The notes beneath the pieces are model-generated. The model did not search any database. It saw only the letters and a program-made list of their open reading frames with translations, and had not been told where the DNA came from. Of a stretch of DNA of 64,000 bases, positions 33,301-42,191 are shown in pieces. The stretch covers positions 1 through 64,000 of the forward strand of contig JAPUDO010000118.1 of assembly GCA_027493055.1 (NCBI GenBank), written 5' to 3'. This stretch comes from Niabella sp. GTDB taxonomy: Bacteria; Bacteroidota; Bacteroidia; Chitinophagales; Chitinophagaceae. The first letter of the stretch is position 1. Every line of letters begins with the position of its first letter. Made by a program: the position numbers and the translations under genes.

Positions 33301-33559
33301 AAATATTTTTTCTACAGACTTTATTAAACTCAGGGAAGCCAGATTGGATTATACGCTGCCATCGCAGATGATTCGTAAGCTTGGTCTGCAAAAAATGTCA
33401 GTGGGTATCTACGGAAGGGATCTTTTCGTTTTCTCCAACTGGCCGGCGTTTGATCCTGAGTTTGGCTCATTAAATAGCAGTGGTATTCAAAAAGGTGCAG
33501 AGGTAGCACAGCTGCCTTCCACCCGCAATATCGGGTTTAATTTATCCGTTAACTTTTAA
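30362..33559 (+). CDS. SusC/RagA-type TonB-dependent outer-membrane transporter
   Basis: A 1065-residue outer-membrane protein. A signal peptide (FFCLLLLAPVFVRAQ) precedes a carboxypeptidase-regulatory-like domain (ITGTVTSSETKEPVSNATV). The plug follows (VVTALGIRREEKVLGYSMS, VVDGVVVSGAS, DIESVSVLKGPGASALYGA), then the barrel, and the chain ends in aromatic-rich NIGFNLSVNF. It would import bulky substrates together with the SusD partner 11 bp downstream. The surrounding glpD, phosphoesterase, glpK and glpF suggest a glycerophosphate-containing substrate; this is inferred from context. Confidence 0.9.
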   Translation: MLRKTIKSYGPAGLLFFCLLLLAPVFVRAQQKTITGTVTSSETKEPVSNATVMIKGTSRGVVTNAEGHYSIPVNAGETLTFSAVGYTAVDRKADGLSEISVALESIGKQEDEVVVTALGIRREEKVLGYSMSTVKGEELTDALSNNWTDALTGKVAGLNLLKSGGGPSGSNQIILRGETSLTGDNSALIVVDGVVVSGASGTMTGNGSGNYLSGDAPVDFGSGLADINPSDIESVSVLKGPGASALYGARGAHGAIIITTKQGSKGKKGIGMAFNSNTTLGFINRWPDYQYEYGQGVGGGDLYYSYGQSEDGASTLSTSSAWGPRFDGQMYYQYNPDSAWYRIKPPERTLWKAYPNNRKDFFRPSVTLTNSLSLSGGNQATTVRLSYTNVVNKWIVPNTGYGRNTIALTLKHNVTDKLSVATNINFNNRISDNLPNTGYNNQTIMYFMRGITPNMNLDWFKQYWRPGREGIEQTTPFSTLLDNPYLQAYEIINSQNKNNFTGTVQANYAFSEQWNLMVRTGIDFQYDQRKMRRPFDTYNFLYGYYRETNIYTQETNSDVLLQYTSKKSRLFNYGANVGGAVMENKFNSDDIYTERLVNPGIFNFANTADALRQNPQRRNYGVSSLYSMLNGSFKNYLFLDGSLRVDWASTLASPLKREVTPFFYPSLNGSFIVSDAFKMPRNIDFWKFRVSVAGVGGGGTRPYLTAYTYLPAQGYIAGLLTPSVIPNLDLKYERTVSYELGTDFRMFKGRYTLDLTVYKSNSFNQILEVPIDPSSGYSGQIINAGDVRNRGVEVSASAKILSSAERFNWRTYGNMSYNESKIMSLPYEDGRVVLSTIFGSRGTVEARLGGEYSAMYGYGYARNNAGQIIYEGGLPKASGELLYLGNATAPTKAAWGNEFSYKGFRLNILFDGQWGGVGYSLTHAVLMEEGKLKKTIPGRYNGIIGNGVVDNGDGTYSPNTTMVSAQPYYYAHFNRDNLESNIFSTDFIKLREARLDYTLPSQMIRKLGLQKMSVGIYGRDLFVFSNWPAFDPEFGSLNSSGIQKGAEVAQLPSTRNIGFNLSVNF

Positions 33560-33570
33560 TTTTTTGAATA

Positions 33571-35037
33571 ATGAAAGCATATAAAAACAGCGCAGTTCTT
33601 TTTGTAATAATTGCATGGGGCCTGCTGTTACAGGGGTGTTCCAGGGATTATGTTGAAATGAACACCAATCCCAATGCCAGCACTTCTGCAAGCCCCCAAA
33701 GCTTGTTAGCCCCCGCATTAATGAACCTGATTAGCGGCAACCTGGCAAGAAATTTCAGGATCAATAATGAATTTGTGCAGGTAACCGTTACAACCTCTGA
33801 TAGCCGGGAGTTTCACCGCTACGAAGTAAAACCCTCTGAGTCAGACGCTCAATGGAGGTTATGGTATTTGCAGCTTACCAATATCCGGGATATTTTTAAA
33901 AATGCACAGGCAGGGCAGCAGCAAGGGTACCGCACTTTCCAGGGAATGTCCCTTATCCTGGATGCATGGGTGGGCTCTTTACTTACAGATATGTACGGTG
34001 ATGTGCCCTATTCTGAATCCAATTTAGGTTTTGAGCAACAGAACACCACGCCGGTTTTTGATAGCCAGAAAGCTATTTATGAAAATATGTTTAGCAAACT
34101 GGAAGCTGCAGACACATTGCTGAAAGTGAATGATACAATTCCTGCGGCTGTTAAAGCTGCCGATCCGGTATTTAACGGAACTCCTGATCTATGGAGGCGC
34201 TTTGGTAATTCACTTTACCTGCGGCTGCTCTTAAGGGTTGCTCATAAAACCGACATTGACGCCCAGGCAAGAATTAAAAAAATTGTTGAGGAGGATCCTG
34301 CTAATTATCCCTTAATGACTAATAATAATGGCTCTGCAATATTAAGGTTTACCGGGGTATTGCCTTTCTTGTCACCGTATGCTACAGCCAGGGACTTTGA
34401 TTTTAATGGGGATAAAGGATATTCTGAATTTTTCATCAACAATCTTGTTGAATTAAAGGATCCCCGCTTGCCGGTTTGGGCCACCCAGGCTACTTTGGGT
34501 GTATATGGCGGTATGCAAAGCGCCTACCTGCCCGGAAATATACCCGACAGGCAATCAACCCTGCAGTTGGCTTTAAAAACAGAACCTTTGCTGGGTAATA
34601 TTATGAATTATGCCGAGCTGCAGTTCATCCTTGCCGAAGCAGCGCTGAAAGGATATATTAATAAAGATCCCGAAACCTACTATAAAAATGGCGTAAAAGC
34701 TTCTGTTGAACTGTGGGGAACAACTATTGATGACAGCTATTTTGATAATCCTGCCGTATCTTTTACAGCGTCAGCCCAGGGGCAGGATCAGTTAAAAAAG
34801 ATCCAGCTGCAAAAATACCTGGCCATGATGTTTACCGATTTTCAGCAATGGTACGAATACCGCCGCACCCGGGCGCTGGATTTATATGTTGGACCGGGCG
34901 TACAAAACGGGGGAAGAATGCCTTCAAGAATGGTTTATCCAACCCTGGTGCAAACTTTAAACAGGACTAATTACGATAAGGCCGTTGCGGCAATGGGTGG
35001 TAACTCTATTAATGAAAAAGTTTGGTGGGAAAAATAA
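33571..35037 (+). CDS. SusD/RagB-type surface lipoprotein
   Basis: A 488-residue lipoprotein. The signal ends in a lipobox (LLLQGCSRDY), so it would be anchored at the outer membrane. SusD-like TPR helices are seen (SLILDAWVGSLLTDMYGDV, ENMFSKLEAADTLLKV, LQFILAEAALKGYI). It acts as the lid and glycan/substrate-binding partner of the SusC protein encoded 11 bp upstream. The pattern fits the SusD-like (SusD_2) group. The next gene begins 12 bp downstream. Confidence 0.88.
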   Translation: MKAYKNSAVLFVIIAWGLLLQGCSRDYVEMNTNPNASTSASPQSLLAPALMNLISGNLARNFRINNEFVQVTVTTSDSREFHRYEVKPSESDAQWRLWYLQLTNIRDIFKNAQAGQQQGYRTFQGMSLILDAWVGSLLTDMYGDVPYSESNLGFEQQNTTPVFDSQKAIYENMFSKLEAADTLLKVNDTIPAAVKAADPVFNGTPDLWRRFGNSLYLRLLLRVAHKTDIDAQARIKKIVEEDPANYPLMTNNNGSAILRFTGVLPFLSPYATARDFDFNGDKGYSEFFINNLVELKDPRLPVWATQATLGVYGGMQSAYLPGNIPDRQSTLQLALKTEPLLGNIMNYAELQFILAEAALKGYINKDPETYYKNGVKASVELWGTTIDDSYFDNPAVSFTASAQGQDQLKKIQLQKYLAMMFTDFQQWYEYRRTRALDLYVGPGVQNGGRMPSRMVYPTLVQTLNRTNYDKAVAAMGGNSINEKVWWEK

Positions 35038-35049
35038 AAAATAAAAAAG

Positions 35050-36315
35050 ATGAAACTAAAATACTACAATATAAGCCTGTTGCTTTTATTATTGCTTTCG
35101 CTGTCATCTTGCTTCAAAGAAGATATTAATAATGCAATCGGTGTTGTAAATGAAGAAGCGGCGCTTTACGTGGTACGTAAAGTGTTTAAGGGGCAACCGG
35201 TTAGTTTATCTGAAGATGATCTTGGCGGAGCGCATATAACATCAGGAGTGGTTATTTCGCAAAGCGAAAATAAAAACTTCCCTGCGGGGTATATTGCTAT
35301 TCAAAGTGTTTGGCGAAACCAGGTAAGAGGTATTCTGGTTGCCGTTCCTGATCCGGGAAAATACCAGTTTGGCGATTCTTTGCGAATAGATATAAGCGGC
35401 GCCAGGCTGGAGCGAAAGGAGCACGGGCTTGAAATAAACAGTATTTCGGACAGCCGGATAAAAAAAATACCCGGTGTTAAGATTACAAAAGTGCATCGCC
35501 CGGTGTCCATTGGCACCATAGAAAAAGATCCGGATGCGTATGAAAGTACTTTAATAAACATCACAGCAGATGTAAATCCCGATCCTGTTACTGATGAGCC
35601 TTTTAAAGGCGCTAAGAATATATTGGACGGAGAGGGAAAATCTGTTGAAGTGTACACGGAAGATAATGCCGCTTTTGCTAATGAAAAAATAGCGCCCAGC
35701 GCCTCTTTCCAGGGAGTATTGCTTCAACGGAATAATAAATCATCGCTGCGCCTGCAATCTTATACAGATATGATGTACCCCTCCGGTAAACTATATACCG
35801 GCTGGCCCGAGACATTTGAAGAACCTTACCAGGGAAAAGTCAGCTATAACGTAGCGGCTACGCAAAACCTGCTTACCATGCCTACCGGAGTATGGTATAT
35901 GCTGCAATGCATACAGGGAATCACTGCAGGCCGAGATCGTATTGTATCTGGTGAGCAGGCCATTCGTTTTCAGCAGAACCTTTCAACACCTGCCTATCTG
36001 CAAATGAACTTTGACGTTCCTAACGGGGCGTCTAAAGTAACGTTCTGGTATGGCTCGTATTATACAGACAGGTCATGCACTTTCCGGCTGGAATACTCAA
36101 CTGATCAGGGAGCTACCTGGAAACAGGTGGGAGCTGACATTTCAGATGCCCACTCCACCGCAGTGAGCCTTACAGCAAAGCAGGCTGTTTTTTTAATGGA
36201 TATTGAAGGGCCTGTAAGGTTCCGTATTAATAAATTAGGTCTGGGCACCAGCAATAATACCATATCTAACGGGCGGTTAGGGTTGGATGATTTTGCTATT
36301 TATAAGAGCTATTAA
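35050..36315 (+). CDS. DUF5689-domain lipoprotein
   Basis: A 421-residue lipoprotein with a lipobox (LSLSSCFKED). The N-terminal half contains the DUF5689 pattern: ALYVVRKVFKGQPVSL, IAIQSVWRNQVRGILVAV, FGDSLRIDISGARLERKEHG. The C-terminal half is beta-rich (VTFWYGSYYTDRSCTFRLEY) and resembles a carbohydrate-binding or jelly-roll module. Such proteins commonly accompany SusCD and surface phosphoesterases or nucleases. Its stop overlaps the start of the metallophosphoesterase by one base. Confidence 0.82.
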   Translation: MKLKYYNISLLLLLLLSLSSCFKEDINNAIGVVNEEAALYVVRKVFKGQPVSLSEDDLGGAHITSGVVISQSENKNFPAGYIAIQSVWRNQVRGILVAVPDPGKYQFGDSLRIDISGARLERKEHGLEINSISDSRIKKIPGVKITKVHRPVSIGTIEKDPDAYESTLINITADVNPDPVTDEPFKGAKNILDGEGKSVEVYTEDNAAFANEKIAPSASFQGVLLQRNNKSSLRLQSYTDMMYPSGKLYTGWPETFEEPYQGKVSYNVAATQNLLTMPTGVWYMLQCIQGITAGRDRIVSGEQAIRFQQNLSTPAYLQMNFDVPNGASKVTFWYGSYYTDRSCTFRLEYSTDQGATWKQVGADISDAHSTAVSLTAKQAVFLMDIEGPVRFRINKLGLGTSNNTISNGRLGLDDFAIYKSY

Positions 36316-38036
36316 TGAAAAATAAAAAGATAAAAGTTCCCGGCAAGTTTTCCCGGCGTGAGTTTTTGCTTTCAACTACGCTTGCCAGTGCAGGGCTTGT
36401 TTCTTTTGGGTGCAAAAAGAACAACTTCTTTGGGCCGGAAAAAGAAGCTTCCGGTAATGAAAACAACTATCTGCCTGATATAGCAGGCATGACGGTTAAA
36501 GGTACGGTTCAATGTAATGGTGTTGGTGTGCCTGGTGTGGTGGTGTCGGATGGGGTACTGGTCACTACAACTGATGCCCGTGGGATATATTATCTGCCAT
36601 CATCCAAAACAAAAGGTTTCGTTTTTATATCTGTTCCGGGCAGATACGAGGTAGCTACTGTCAATACTATACTTCCGGTTTTTTACCAGGCATTTAAGGC
36701 AGAGCCATCCGTGGTAGAAACCATGAATTTTACCTTAACAAAGGCAGATAATGATAAGCATGTAGTATTAGCCATAGGCGATATGCACCTTGCCAATCGC
36801 AATAATGATATTTCCCAGTTTCAAAAAGGCTTTTTACCGGACGCCGGGGAAACTATATCCAGGTACCGGCAGCTGGGTTATAAAGTGTACGGGCTTACGC
36901 TGGGCGATATGACCTGGGATTCCTATTGGTACACCAACCAATATAGCTTTGCGCAATACTTGTCTGTAATGAAAAATATAAATATTCCGGTATTTCATAC
37001 GATGGGTAACCACGATAATAATCCTTACGTGGCAGCAGATTGGGCCGCAGAGGCGGATTTCAGAGCTTCGCTGGGCCCTACCTATTACTCGTTCAATCTT
37101 GGGAAAGTGCATTATATTGTTTTAGATAATGTTGAGTATGTAAACAATGGCGGCGCTGAAGGAAAAGTTGGCGAGCGGAATTATAATAAAGTTATTGCTG
37201 CGGACCAGATTGCATGGTTAAAAAAAGACCTGGCTACTATTACCGATAAAAACACGCCGGTTATCCTTGCCATGCATATCCACCTGAACAGTAATCCTTC
37301 GGCATCAGAAACTGCATCGCTGAACCTTACCAATGCTGCAGATCTGATTGACTGTTTCTCAGGATTTAGCAATGTAAATGTATTGACCGGGCATACTCAT
37401 ATCTGTTATGCCTACGAGAACTCCTCCTCGCTGATGGAACATAATTCCGGCGCTGTTTGCGCTACCTGGTGGTGGACCGGGAAAAACGGCTATGCAGGAA
37501 ACCAGGTTTGCAAGGATGGTGCTCCGGGGGGATATGCCATCTGGAAATTCAATAATACCGATTATCAGTGGTTATATAAGGCAATTGGGTACGACGAAAG
37601 TTACCAGTTCAGGGCTTATGATCTGAACCAGGTGCATATCACTGCAGCAGATTATGCTCCTGCTGCTACCGATGCGCTTTTGTATAGTTATGCCGGCGCG
37701 TACGCCACAAAAAATACCGGTAACGAGATCCTTGTGAACGTATGGGGTTACGATAAACGCTGGAAGGTAGAGCTGTTTGAGAACGGAACCACTCCGCTGG
37801 CGGTTACACGTGTAAAGGAAAAAGATCCGCTGCATATTATTTCTTATGAGGCGCTGCGCCTGAACGCCGGGGCAACGCCAACAGCCGATTTTTGCACTAC
37901 AGCATCGGCGCATTTGTTTAAAGCCAGGGCTTCGGGTACGGCATCACCTGTTTTAATAAAAGTAACGGACCGGTTTGGCAATGTGTACACCGAAATGATG
38001 ACCCGGCCTAAAGCGCTGACGGTGTATATGAAATAG
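36315..38036 (+). CDS. Exported calcineurin-like metallophosphoesterase
   Basis: A 573-residue phosphoesterase. A Tat-like signal (SRREFLLSTTLASAGLVSFG) runs into the lipobox cysteine before KKNNF. An N-terminal beta-sandwich (TVKGTVQCNGVGVPGVVVSD) precedes the catalytic domain with motifs IGDMHLANR, LGDMTWD, MGNHDNN, AMHIH and TGHTH, the five metal-binding blocks of the fold. A C-terminal domain follows. Within the glp locus it may cut glycerophosphodiesters or teichoic-acid-like chains; glycerol or glycerol-phosphate would then feed GlpK and GlpD. That substrate is inferred. Confidence 0.87.
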   Translation: MKNKKIKVPGKFSRREFLLSTTLASAGLVSFGCKKNNFFGPEKEASGNENNYLPDIAGMTVKGTVQCNGVGVPGVVVSDGVLVTTTDARGIYYLPSSKTKGFVFISVPGRYEVATVNTILPVFYQAFKAEPSVVETMNFTLTKADNDKHVVLAIGDMHLANRNNDISQFQKGFLPDAGETISRYRQLGYKVYGLTLGDMTWDSYWYTNQYSFAQYLSVMKNINIPVFHTMGNHDNNPYVAADWAAEADFRASLGPTYYSFNLGKVHYIVLDNVEYVNNGGAEGKVGERNYNKVIAADQIAWLKKDLATITDKNTPVILAMHIHLNSNPSASETASLNLTNAADLIDCFSGFSNVNVLTGHTHICYAYENSSSLMEHNSGAVCATWWWTGKNGYAGNQVCKDGAPGGYAIWKFNNTDYQWLYKAIGYDESYQFRAYDLNQVHITAADYAPAATDALLYSYAGAYATKNTGNEILVNVWGYDKRWKVELFENGTTPLAVTRVKEKDPLHIISYEALRLNAGATPTADFCTTASAHLFKARASGTASPVLIKVTDRFGNVYTEMMTRPKALTVYMK

Positions 38037-38178
38037 AAACCTGTTAGATTGCTTGCTGGTGAAAACACAGCAATGGCGTTCGCTGCTGTCGCGTCTTATG
38101 ACCGACAGTAAAAACATTTTTTTGTAGTGTTGAATAGTAAACCCTAAATTACAAAGAGTATATAATAAACGATTCGCT

Positions 38179-39669
38179 ATGTCAAAATACATTCTTTCAT
38201 TTGATGCAGGTACCACCAGTTCGCGTGCCATTGTCTTCGACAAAAAAGGAAATATTGTTGCTGTTGCACAAAAAGAGTTCAAACAGATTTTTCCGAAGCC
38301 CGGCTGGGTGGAACATGATGCCAATGAGATCTGGAGTACCCAGATTGGTGTAGCCGCAGAAGCTGTTGTAAAAGCCGGTATTACGGCATCGGATATTGGG
38401 GCTATAGGTATTACCAACCAGCGCGAAACCACAGTGGTTTGGGATAGAAATACATCGCAGCCCGTTTATAATGCCATTGTATGGCAGGACCGGCGTACCA
38501 GCGATTACTGCGATCAGCTAAAGCAGGATGGGTCAGCAGCTATCATCAAAGAAAAAACAGGACTAGTTACCGATGCTTATTTTTCGGGAACAAAAGTAAA
38601 ATGGATTTTAGATAACGTAGAAGGCGCACGTGCCAGGGCAGAGAATGGGGAGCTGTGCTTCGGAACCGTTGATGCCTGGCTGTTATGGAAGCTTACCAAT
38701 GGCAAAGTGCATGCAACCGATGTAAGCAATGCCAGCCGTACCATGATCTTTAATATTCATACACTCAGCTGGGACGATGACTTGCTTCAATTGATGGATA
38801 TACCCAAAGCTGTACTGCCCGAAGTGCGCTCCAGCAGCGAAGTGTATGGGCATACACAGCATCTGCTTACTTCTGCTGAAATTCCTGTATGCGGTATTGC
38901 AGGAGATCAGCAGGCGGCATTATTCGGGCAAATGTGCACTCAACCCGGTATGGTAAAAAATACTTATGGCACGGGATGCTTTATGCTGATGAATACCGGC
39001 ACCCAACCCGTTATTTCTCATAATAATCTGCTGACTACCATTGCATGGAAAATAAATGACGAAGTACATTATGCTTTAGAAGGAAGCGTATTTATTGCCG
39101 GCGCTGTAGTGCAATGGCTGCGCGATGGTTTAAAGATCATTCAAAAGTCGGGCGATGTGGAAGCCTTAACGGCAACAGAAAAAGATAATGGAGGCGTATA
39201 TATGGTACCTGCTTTTACCGGCCTGGGCGCTCCTTACTGGAACCAGCATGCACGTGGGATTATTGTAGGCTTAACAAGAGGATCGAGCGATGGGCATATT
39301 GCCCGTGCAGCAGTAGAAAGCATTGCTTACCAGGCTATGGATGTACTGAAAGCTATGGAAGCAGATGCCGGTATCACTATAAAAGAAGTACGTGTGGATG
39401 GAGGAGCTACTATTAACGATTACCTGATGCAGTTCCAGGCCAATATTTTAAATACCAGTGTTGTAAGGCCAACAGTTACGGAAACCACAGCTTTAGGTGC
39501 GGCATATCTTGCCGGTCTGGCAGTAGGCTTCTGGCAAAATATTAATGAAGTGCAGGCGTACTGGGAAAAAGAAAAAACATTTGATCCATATATGAAAGAA
39601 GAGGTAAGAACCCTGTTGCAGAGCAATTGGAAGCGCGCTATAAAAGCGGCGCAGGCCTGGGCGGAGTAG
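38179..39669 (+). CDS. glpK: Glycerol kinase
   Basis: A 496-residue FGGY-family kinase that phosphorylates glycerol to glycerol-3-phosphate, the substrate of GlpD upstream. The ATP-binding start [17 protein letters not shown], glycerol-site residues in [12 protein letters not shown] and WLLWKLTNG, and the second phosphate loop [14 protein letters not shown] are all clear. The length equals the family norm. A 142-bp gap separates it from the phosphoesterase gene. glpF follows after 112 bp with two stem-loops in between. Confidence 0.95.
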   Translation: MSKYILSFDAGTTSSRAIVFDKKGNIVAVAQKEFKQIFPKPGWVEHDANEIWSTQIGVAAEAVVKAGITASDIGAIGITNQRETTVVWDRNTSQPVYNAIVWQDRRTSDYCDQLKQDGSAAIIKEKTGLVTDAYFSGTKVKWILDNVEGARARAENGELCFGTVDAWLLWKLTNGKVHATDVSNASRTMIFNIHTLSWDDDLLQLMDIPKAVLPEVRSSSEVYGHTQHLLTSAEIPVCGIAGDQQAALFGQMCTQPGMVKNTYGTGCFMLMNTGTQPVISHNNLLTTIAWKINDEVHYALEGSVFIAGAVVQWLRDGLKIIQKSGDVEALTATEKDNGGVYMVPAFTGLGAPYWNQHARGIIVGLTRGSSDGHIARAAVESIAYQAMDVLKAMEADAGITIKEVRVDGGATINDYLMQFQANILNTSVVRPTVTETTALGAAYLAGLAVGFWQNINEVQAYWEKEKTFDPYMKEEVRTLLQSNWKRAIKAAQAWAE

Positions 39670-39681
39670 GCCTCTCCAACT

Positions 39682-39768
39682 TCCCCGAAGGGGAGGCTAT
39701 TTATCATGAGACAGGGCGTTAATTATAATATTAATTTAAACAATTTTTTTCATTCCCCTTCGGGGGAA
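39682..39768. repeat. Pair of related GC-rich palindromes between glpK and glpF
   Basis: TCCCCGAAGGGGA (39682-39694) and TTCCCCTTCGGGGGAA (39753-39768) are hairpins with similar stems; the second has a TTCG tetraloop and is followed 13 bp later by the glpF ATG. An AT-rich stretch (ATTAATTTAAACAATTTTTTT) separates them. They resemble dispersed extragenic palindromes. A role in transcript processing or in attenuating glpF is possible. Confidence 0.55.
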
Positions 39769-39781
39769 AAAAAGGGGGCTT

Positions 39782-40495
39782 ATGAATATTTTTACAAGCG
39801 AACTGATAGGTACAGCCATTCTGATTGTTTTAGGTAATGGCGTAGTGGCCAACGTAGTTTTGAGTAAGACCAAAGGCCATAACAGTGGCTGGATCGTTAT
39901 TACGTTCGGATGGGCCATGGCGGTTTTTGCAGGCGTGTTTATATCGTCAAAGGCAAGCGGGGCGCACCTCAACCCGGCCGTTACGCTGGCTTTGGTATGG
40001 CTTGCAAAGATTGAGCCGGGGTTGATATTGCAGTATATAGGCGGGCAGATGCTGGGCGCCATGCTGGGCTCTTTATTGGTATGGCTCATATATAAACAAC
40101 ATTATTCCCAAACCGAAGATACAGTAGCAAAGCTGGCCACTTTTAGTACCATCCCTGCTATACGAAACCCGTTTCATAATTTGCTTACCGAAACTTTGGC
40201 AACCTTTATTTTCATTTTAGCAGTGCTGTTTATTATTGCCCCTGACAACAGCCTGGGAGCATTAGATGCTTTACCTGTGGCTTTACTGGTTTTGGCTATT
40301 GGTTTGAGCCTGGGTGGCGCTACCGGTTACGCTATCAATCCGGCAAGGGATCTGGGGCCCCGTATTATGCATGCCATTTTACCGATTGGCAAAAAAGGCA
40401 GCAGCGACTGGGCTTATAGCTGGGTGCCTGTTGTGGGACCTGTTGCCGGTGGACTTTTAGCTGCCATTGTTTTTAAGTGGATCAGTAAAGGCTAA
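39782..40495 (+). CDS. glpF: Glycerol facilitator (MIP family)
   Basis: A 237-residue channel for glycerol diffusion across the inner membrane. Both pore motifs are present: AHLNPAVTLAL and YAINPARDLGP. The aspartate after the second NPAR is typical of glycerol-conducting members as opposed to water-only aquaporins. Six hydrophobic segments are visible. It completes the set GlpF-GlpK-GlpD for glycerol entry and oxidation. Confidence 0.92.
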   Translation: MNIFTSELIGTAILIVLGNGVVANVVLSKTKGHNSGWIVITFGWAMAVFAGVFISSKASGAHLNPAVTLALVWLAKIEPGLILQYIGGQMLGAMLGSLLVWLIYKQHYSQTEDTVAKLATFSTIPAIRNPFHNLLTETLATFIFILAVLFIIAPDNSLGALDALPVALLVLAIGLSLGGATGYAINPARDLGPRIMHAILPIGKKGSSDWAYSWVPVVGPVAGGLLAAIVFKWISKG

Positions 40496-40526
40496 GTGAA
40501 GCGTAATCTTCGGAGCATCTGAAAAT

Positions 40527-40560
40527 AGTCAGAAAGTCGGGAAAGTCAGGAAGTCTGGGG
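40527..40560. repeat. Short tandem AGTC-based repeats after glpF
   Basis: AGTC occurs at 40527, 40535, 40544 and 40552 inside the degenerate unit AGTC(R)GGAA, spaced 8 to 9 bases. The 140 bp between glpF and the TonB-receptor remnant contain no gene. The pattern is like the other imperfect word-like repeats in intergenic regions of this window. Confidence 0.45.
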
Positions 40561-40637
40561 GACGAAGAAGATGCCAGCCTTTACCTTCCGTCTTTTTATT
40601 CATAGCTGAGTCTCATAACAGTCATAGTGTATAGGCT

Positions 40638-41734
40638 ATGGACTCAGCGTCATACATACGGCGAGTTCCGCAGGCAGAGACTCTCCTGGAAAGAAATGAT
40701 AATACGCCAGCTACAGCAGATGCTAATAATATAGATTGGAATAAACCAACAAAAACAAACCTGCCGGGCGTGTTTGTACAGGATGAGATAACGCTGAACG
40801 ATAACCATAAGCTTTTGCTGGGCCTGCGTTACGATTATAATTCATTGCATGGAAGCATTTTGTCCCCACGTATCAGTTACAAATGGAACTCGCCCGATAA
40901 AAACAATGTGCTGCGCTTAAGCTTTGGAAACGGATACCGGGCAGCCAATGTATTTGTCTAAGATCATGCTGCTTTAACCGGGGCAAGGGCAGTGGTATTT
41001 AAAGAAGCGTTAAGGCCTGAAACTTCATGGAACGGGAACGTCAATTTTGTGAAAAAGATAGTTGCCGGCGGCACTTTCATTGGCCTGGATGCTGCTGCGT
41101 TCTATACTTATTTTACCAATAAAATCATTCCTGATTACGATACAGACTCCAACAAGATCATCTACGCTAACTTAGATGGCTATGCTGTTTCGAGAGGTAT
41201 CTCCCTGAATATTGATATAGTATTTTCCAATGGGTTAAAGGTGCTGGCCGGCGCTACAGCAATGGATGTATATCATACAGAGGAGGGCAAAAAAATACGC
41301 CAGATGTTTGCCGAAAAATTTACGGGCGTATGGAATATTGGCTACACCTTTAACGATATCGTTTGAGTATTGATTATACAGGTAACCTGTATGGCCCCAT
41401 GCGCCTGTCCTTGTTAAGCGAATGGGATCCCCGCAGGGAATACTCACCCTGGTGGAGCATTCAGAATATTCAGCTGACCAAACGTATAGGCGATAAAATA
41501 GAAATTTACGGTGGCGTAAAAAATCTGCTGAACTGGACACCCAACAAAGGCAACCCTTTTATCATAGCAAGAGCGCATGATCCGTTTGATAAAGAGGTAC
41601 AGTTTGAGGCAGATGTACAGGTAATGATTACGCCTGGTAATCCTTACGGATTAACATTTGACCCTTCTTATGTGTATGGGCTTAACCAGGGAATCAGGGG
41701 CTTTTTAGGACTGCGTTATAACCTGTTAAAATAG
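40638..41734 (+). pseudogene. Decayed TonB-dependent receptor (C-terminal part)
   Basis: Three successive frames give pieces of a TonB-receptor barrel. The first (VFVQDEITLNDNHKLLLGLRYD, ending GYRAANVFV) stops at TAA 40959-40961, followed in frame by DHAALTGARAVVFKEALRPE; a GAA to TAA change would explain it. The second ends with TGA at 41364-41366 and the third frame begins LSIDYTGNLYGPMRL; loss of one G in GGTTTGAG explains the shift. The last part (LTKRIGDKIEIYGGVKNLLNW, FLGLRYNLLK) is the usual barrel end. The whole N-terminus (signal, plug) is missing. It is not functional. Confidence 0.85.
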
Positions 41735-41821
41735 AATGGCAAAGCTCGGTTTTTATTTTATTATGGGGAGTTGATGTGTGTTATAGTAAGTTCCTGTTTT
41801 GAAGTAGAACAATCATCAGCT

Positions 41822-42046
41822 TCAATCTTTCACTTCCCAATATCCACCCTTTGCAGGGCCTATGCGGATAAGCTTTTGGGCTTCGATTAATTTTTTAATG
41901 TTCCTGGCCACATTTGTTGGCGCTATGCCTACCAGCTTTAAAAGTTCTGTGTAAGTTGTCCTTTTATTACTTTTTATAGCCTTAATAATTTTTTGCTGAT
42001 TTGAAGAGCGTTTTTCACTCACATGTTCACTCACGTTTTTACTCAC
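41822..42046 (-). CDS. Small winged-helix protein, probably a remnant of a larger regulator
   Basis: A 74-residue frame starting at GTG, with repeats of the type VSEHVSEK and KNVSEHVSE, followed by a winged-helix region (KIIKAIKSNKRTTYTELLKLV, PTNVARNIKKLIEAQKLIRI, KGGYWEVKD). This is like the C-terminal end of AlbA_2/ATP-binding regulator proteins. An in-frame TAG is found upstream and no N-terminal domain, so it is probably the left-over 3' end of such a gene, although a short independent DNA-binding protein cannot be excluded. Confidence 0.5.
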   Translation of the reverse strand: MSKNVSEHVSEKRSSNQQKIIKAIKSNKRTTYTELLKLVGIAPTNVARNIKKLIEAQKLIRIGPAKGGYWEVKD

Positions 42047-42191
42047 GTGTTCAACACCTGTTTCTGTTTTCTTATAAAACTACAGCCCTGTTAATATAGT
42101 ACAATGGTTGGGAAAAATTTCATAACCACATATCCGGAGGATATTATATGTTTGTTTCTTTAAAAAAGTATCTTTTCAAAAAACAATTATA

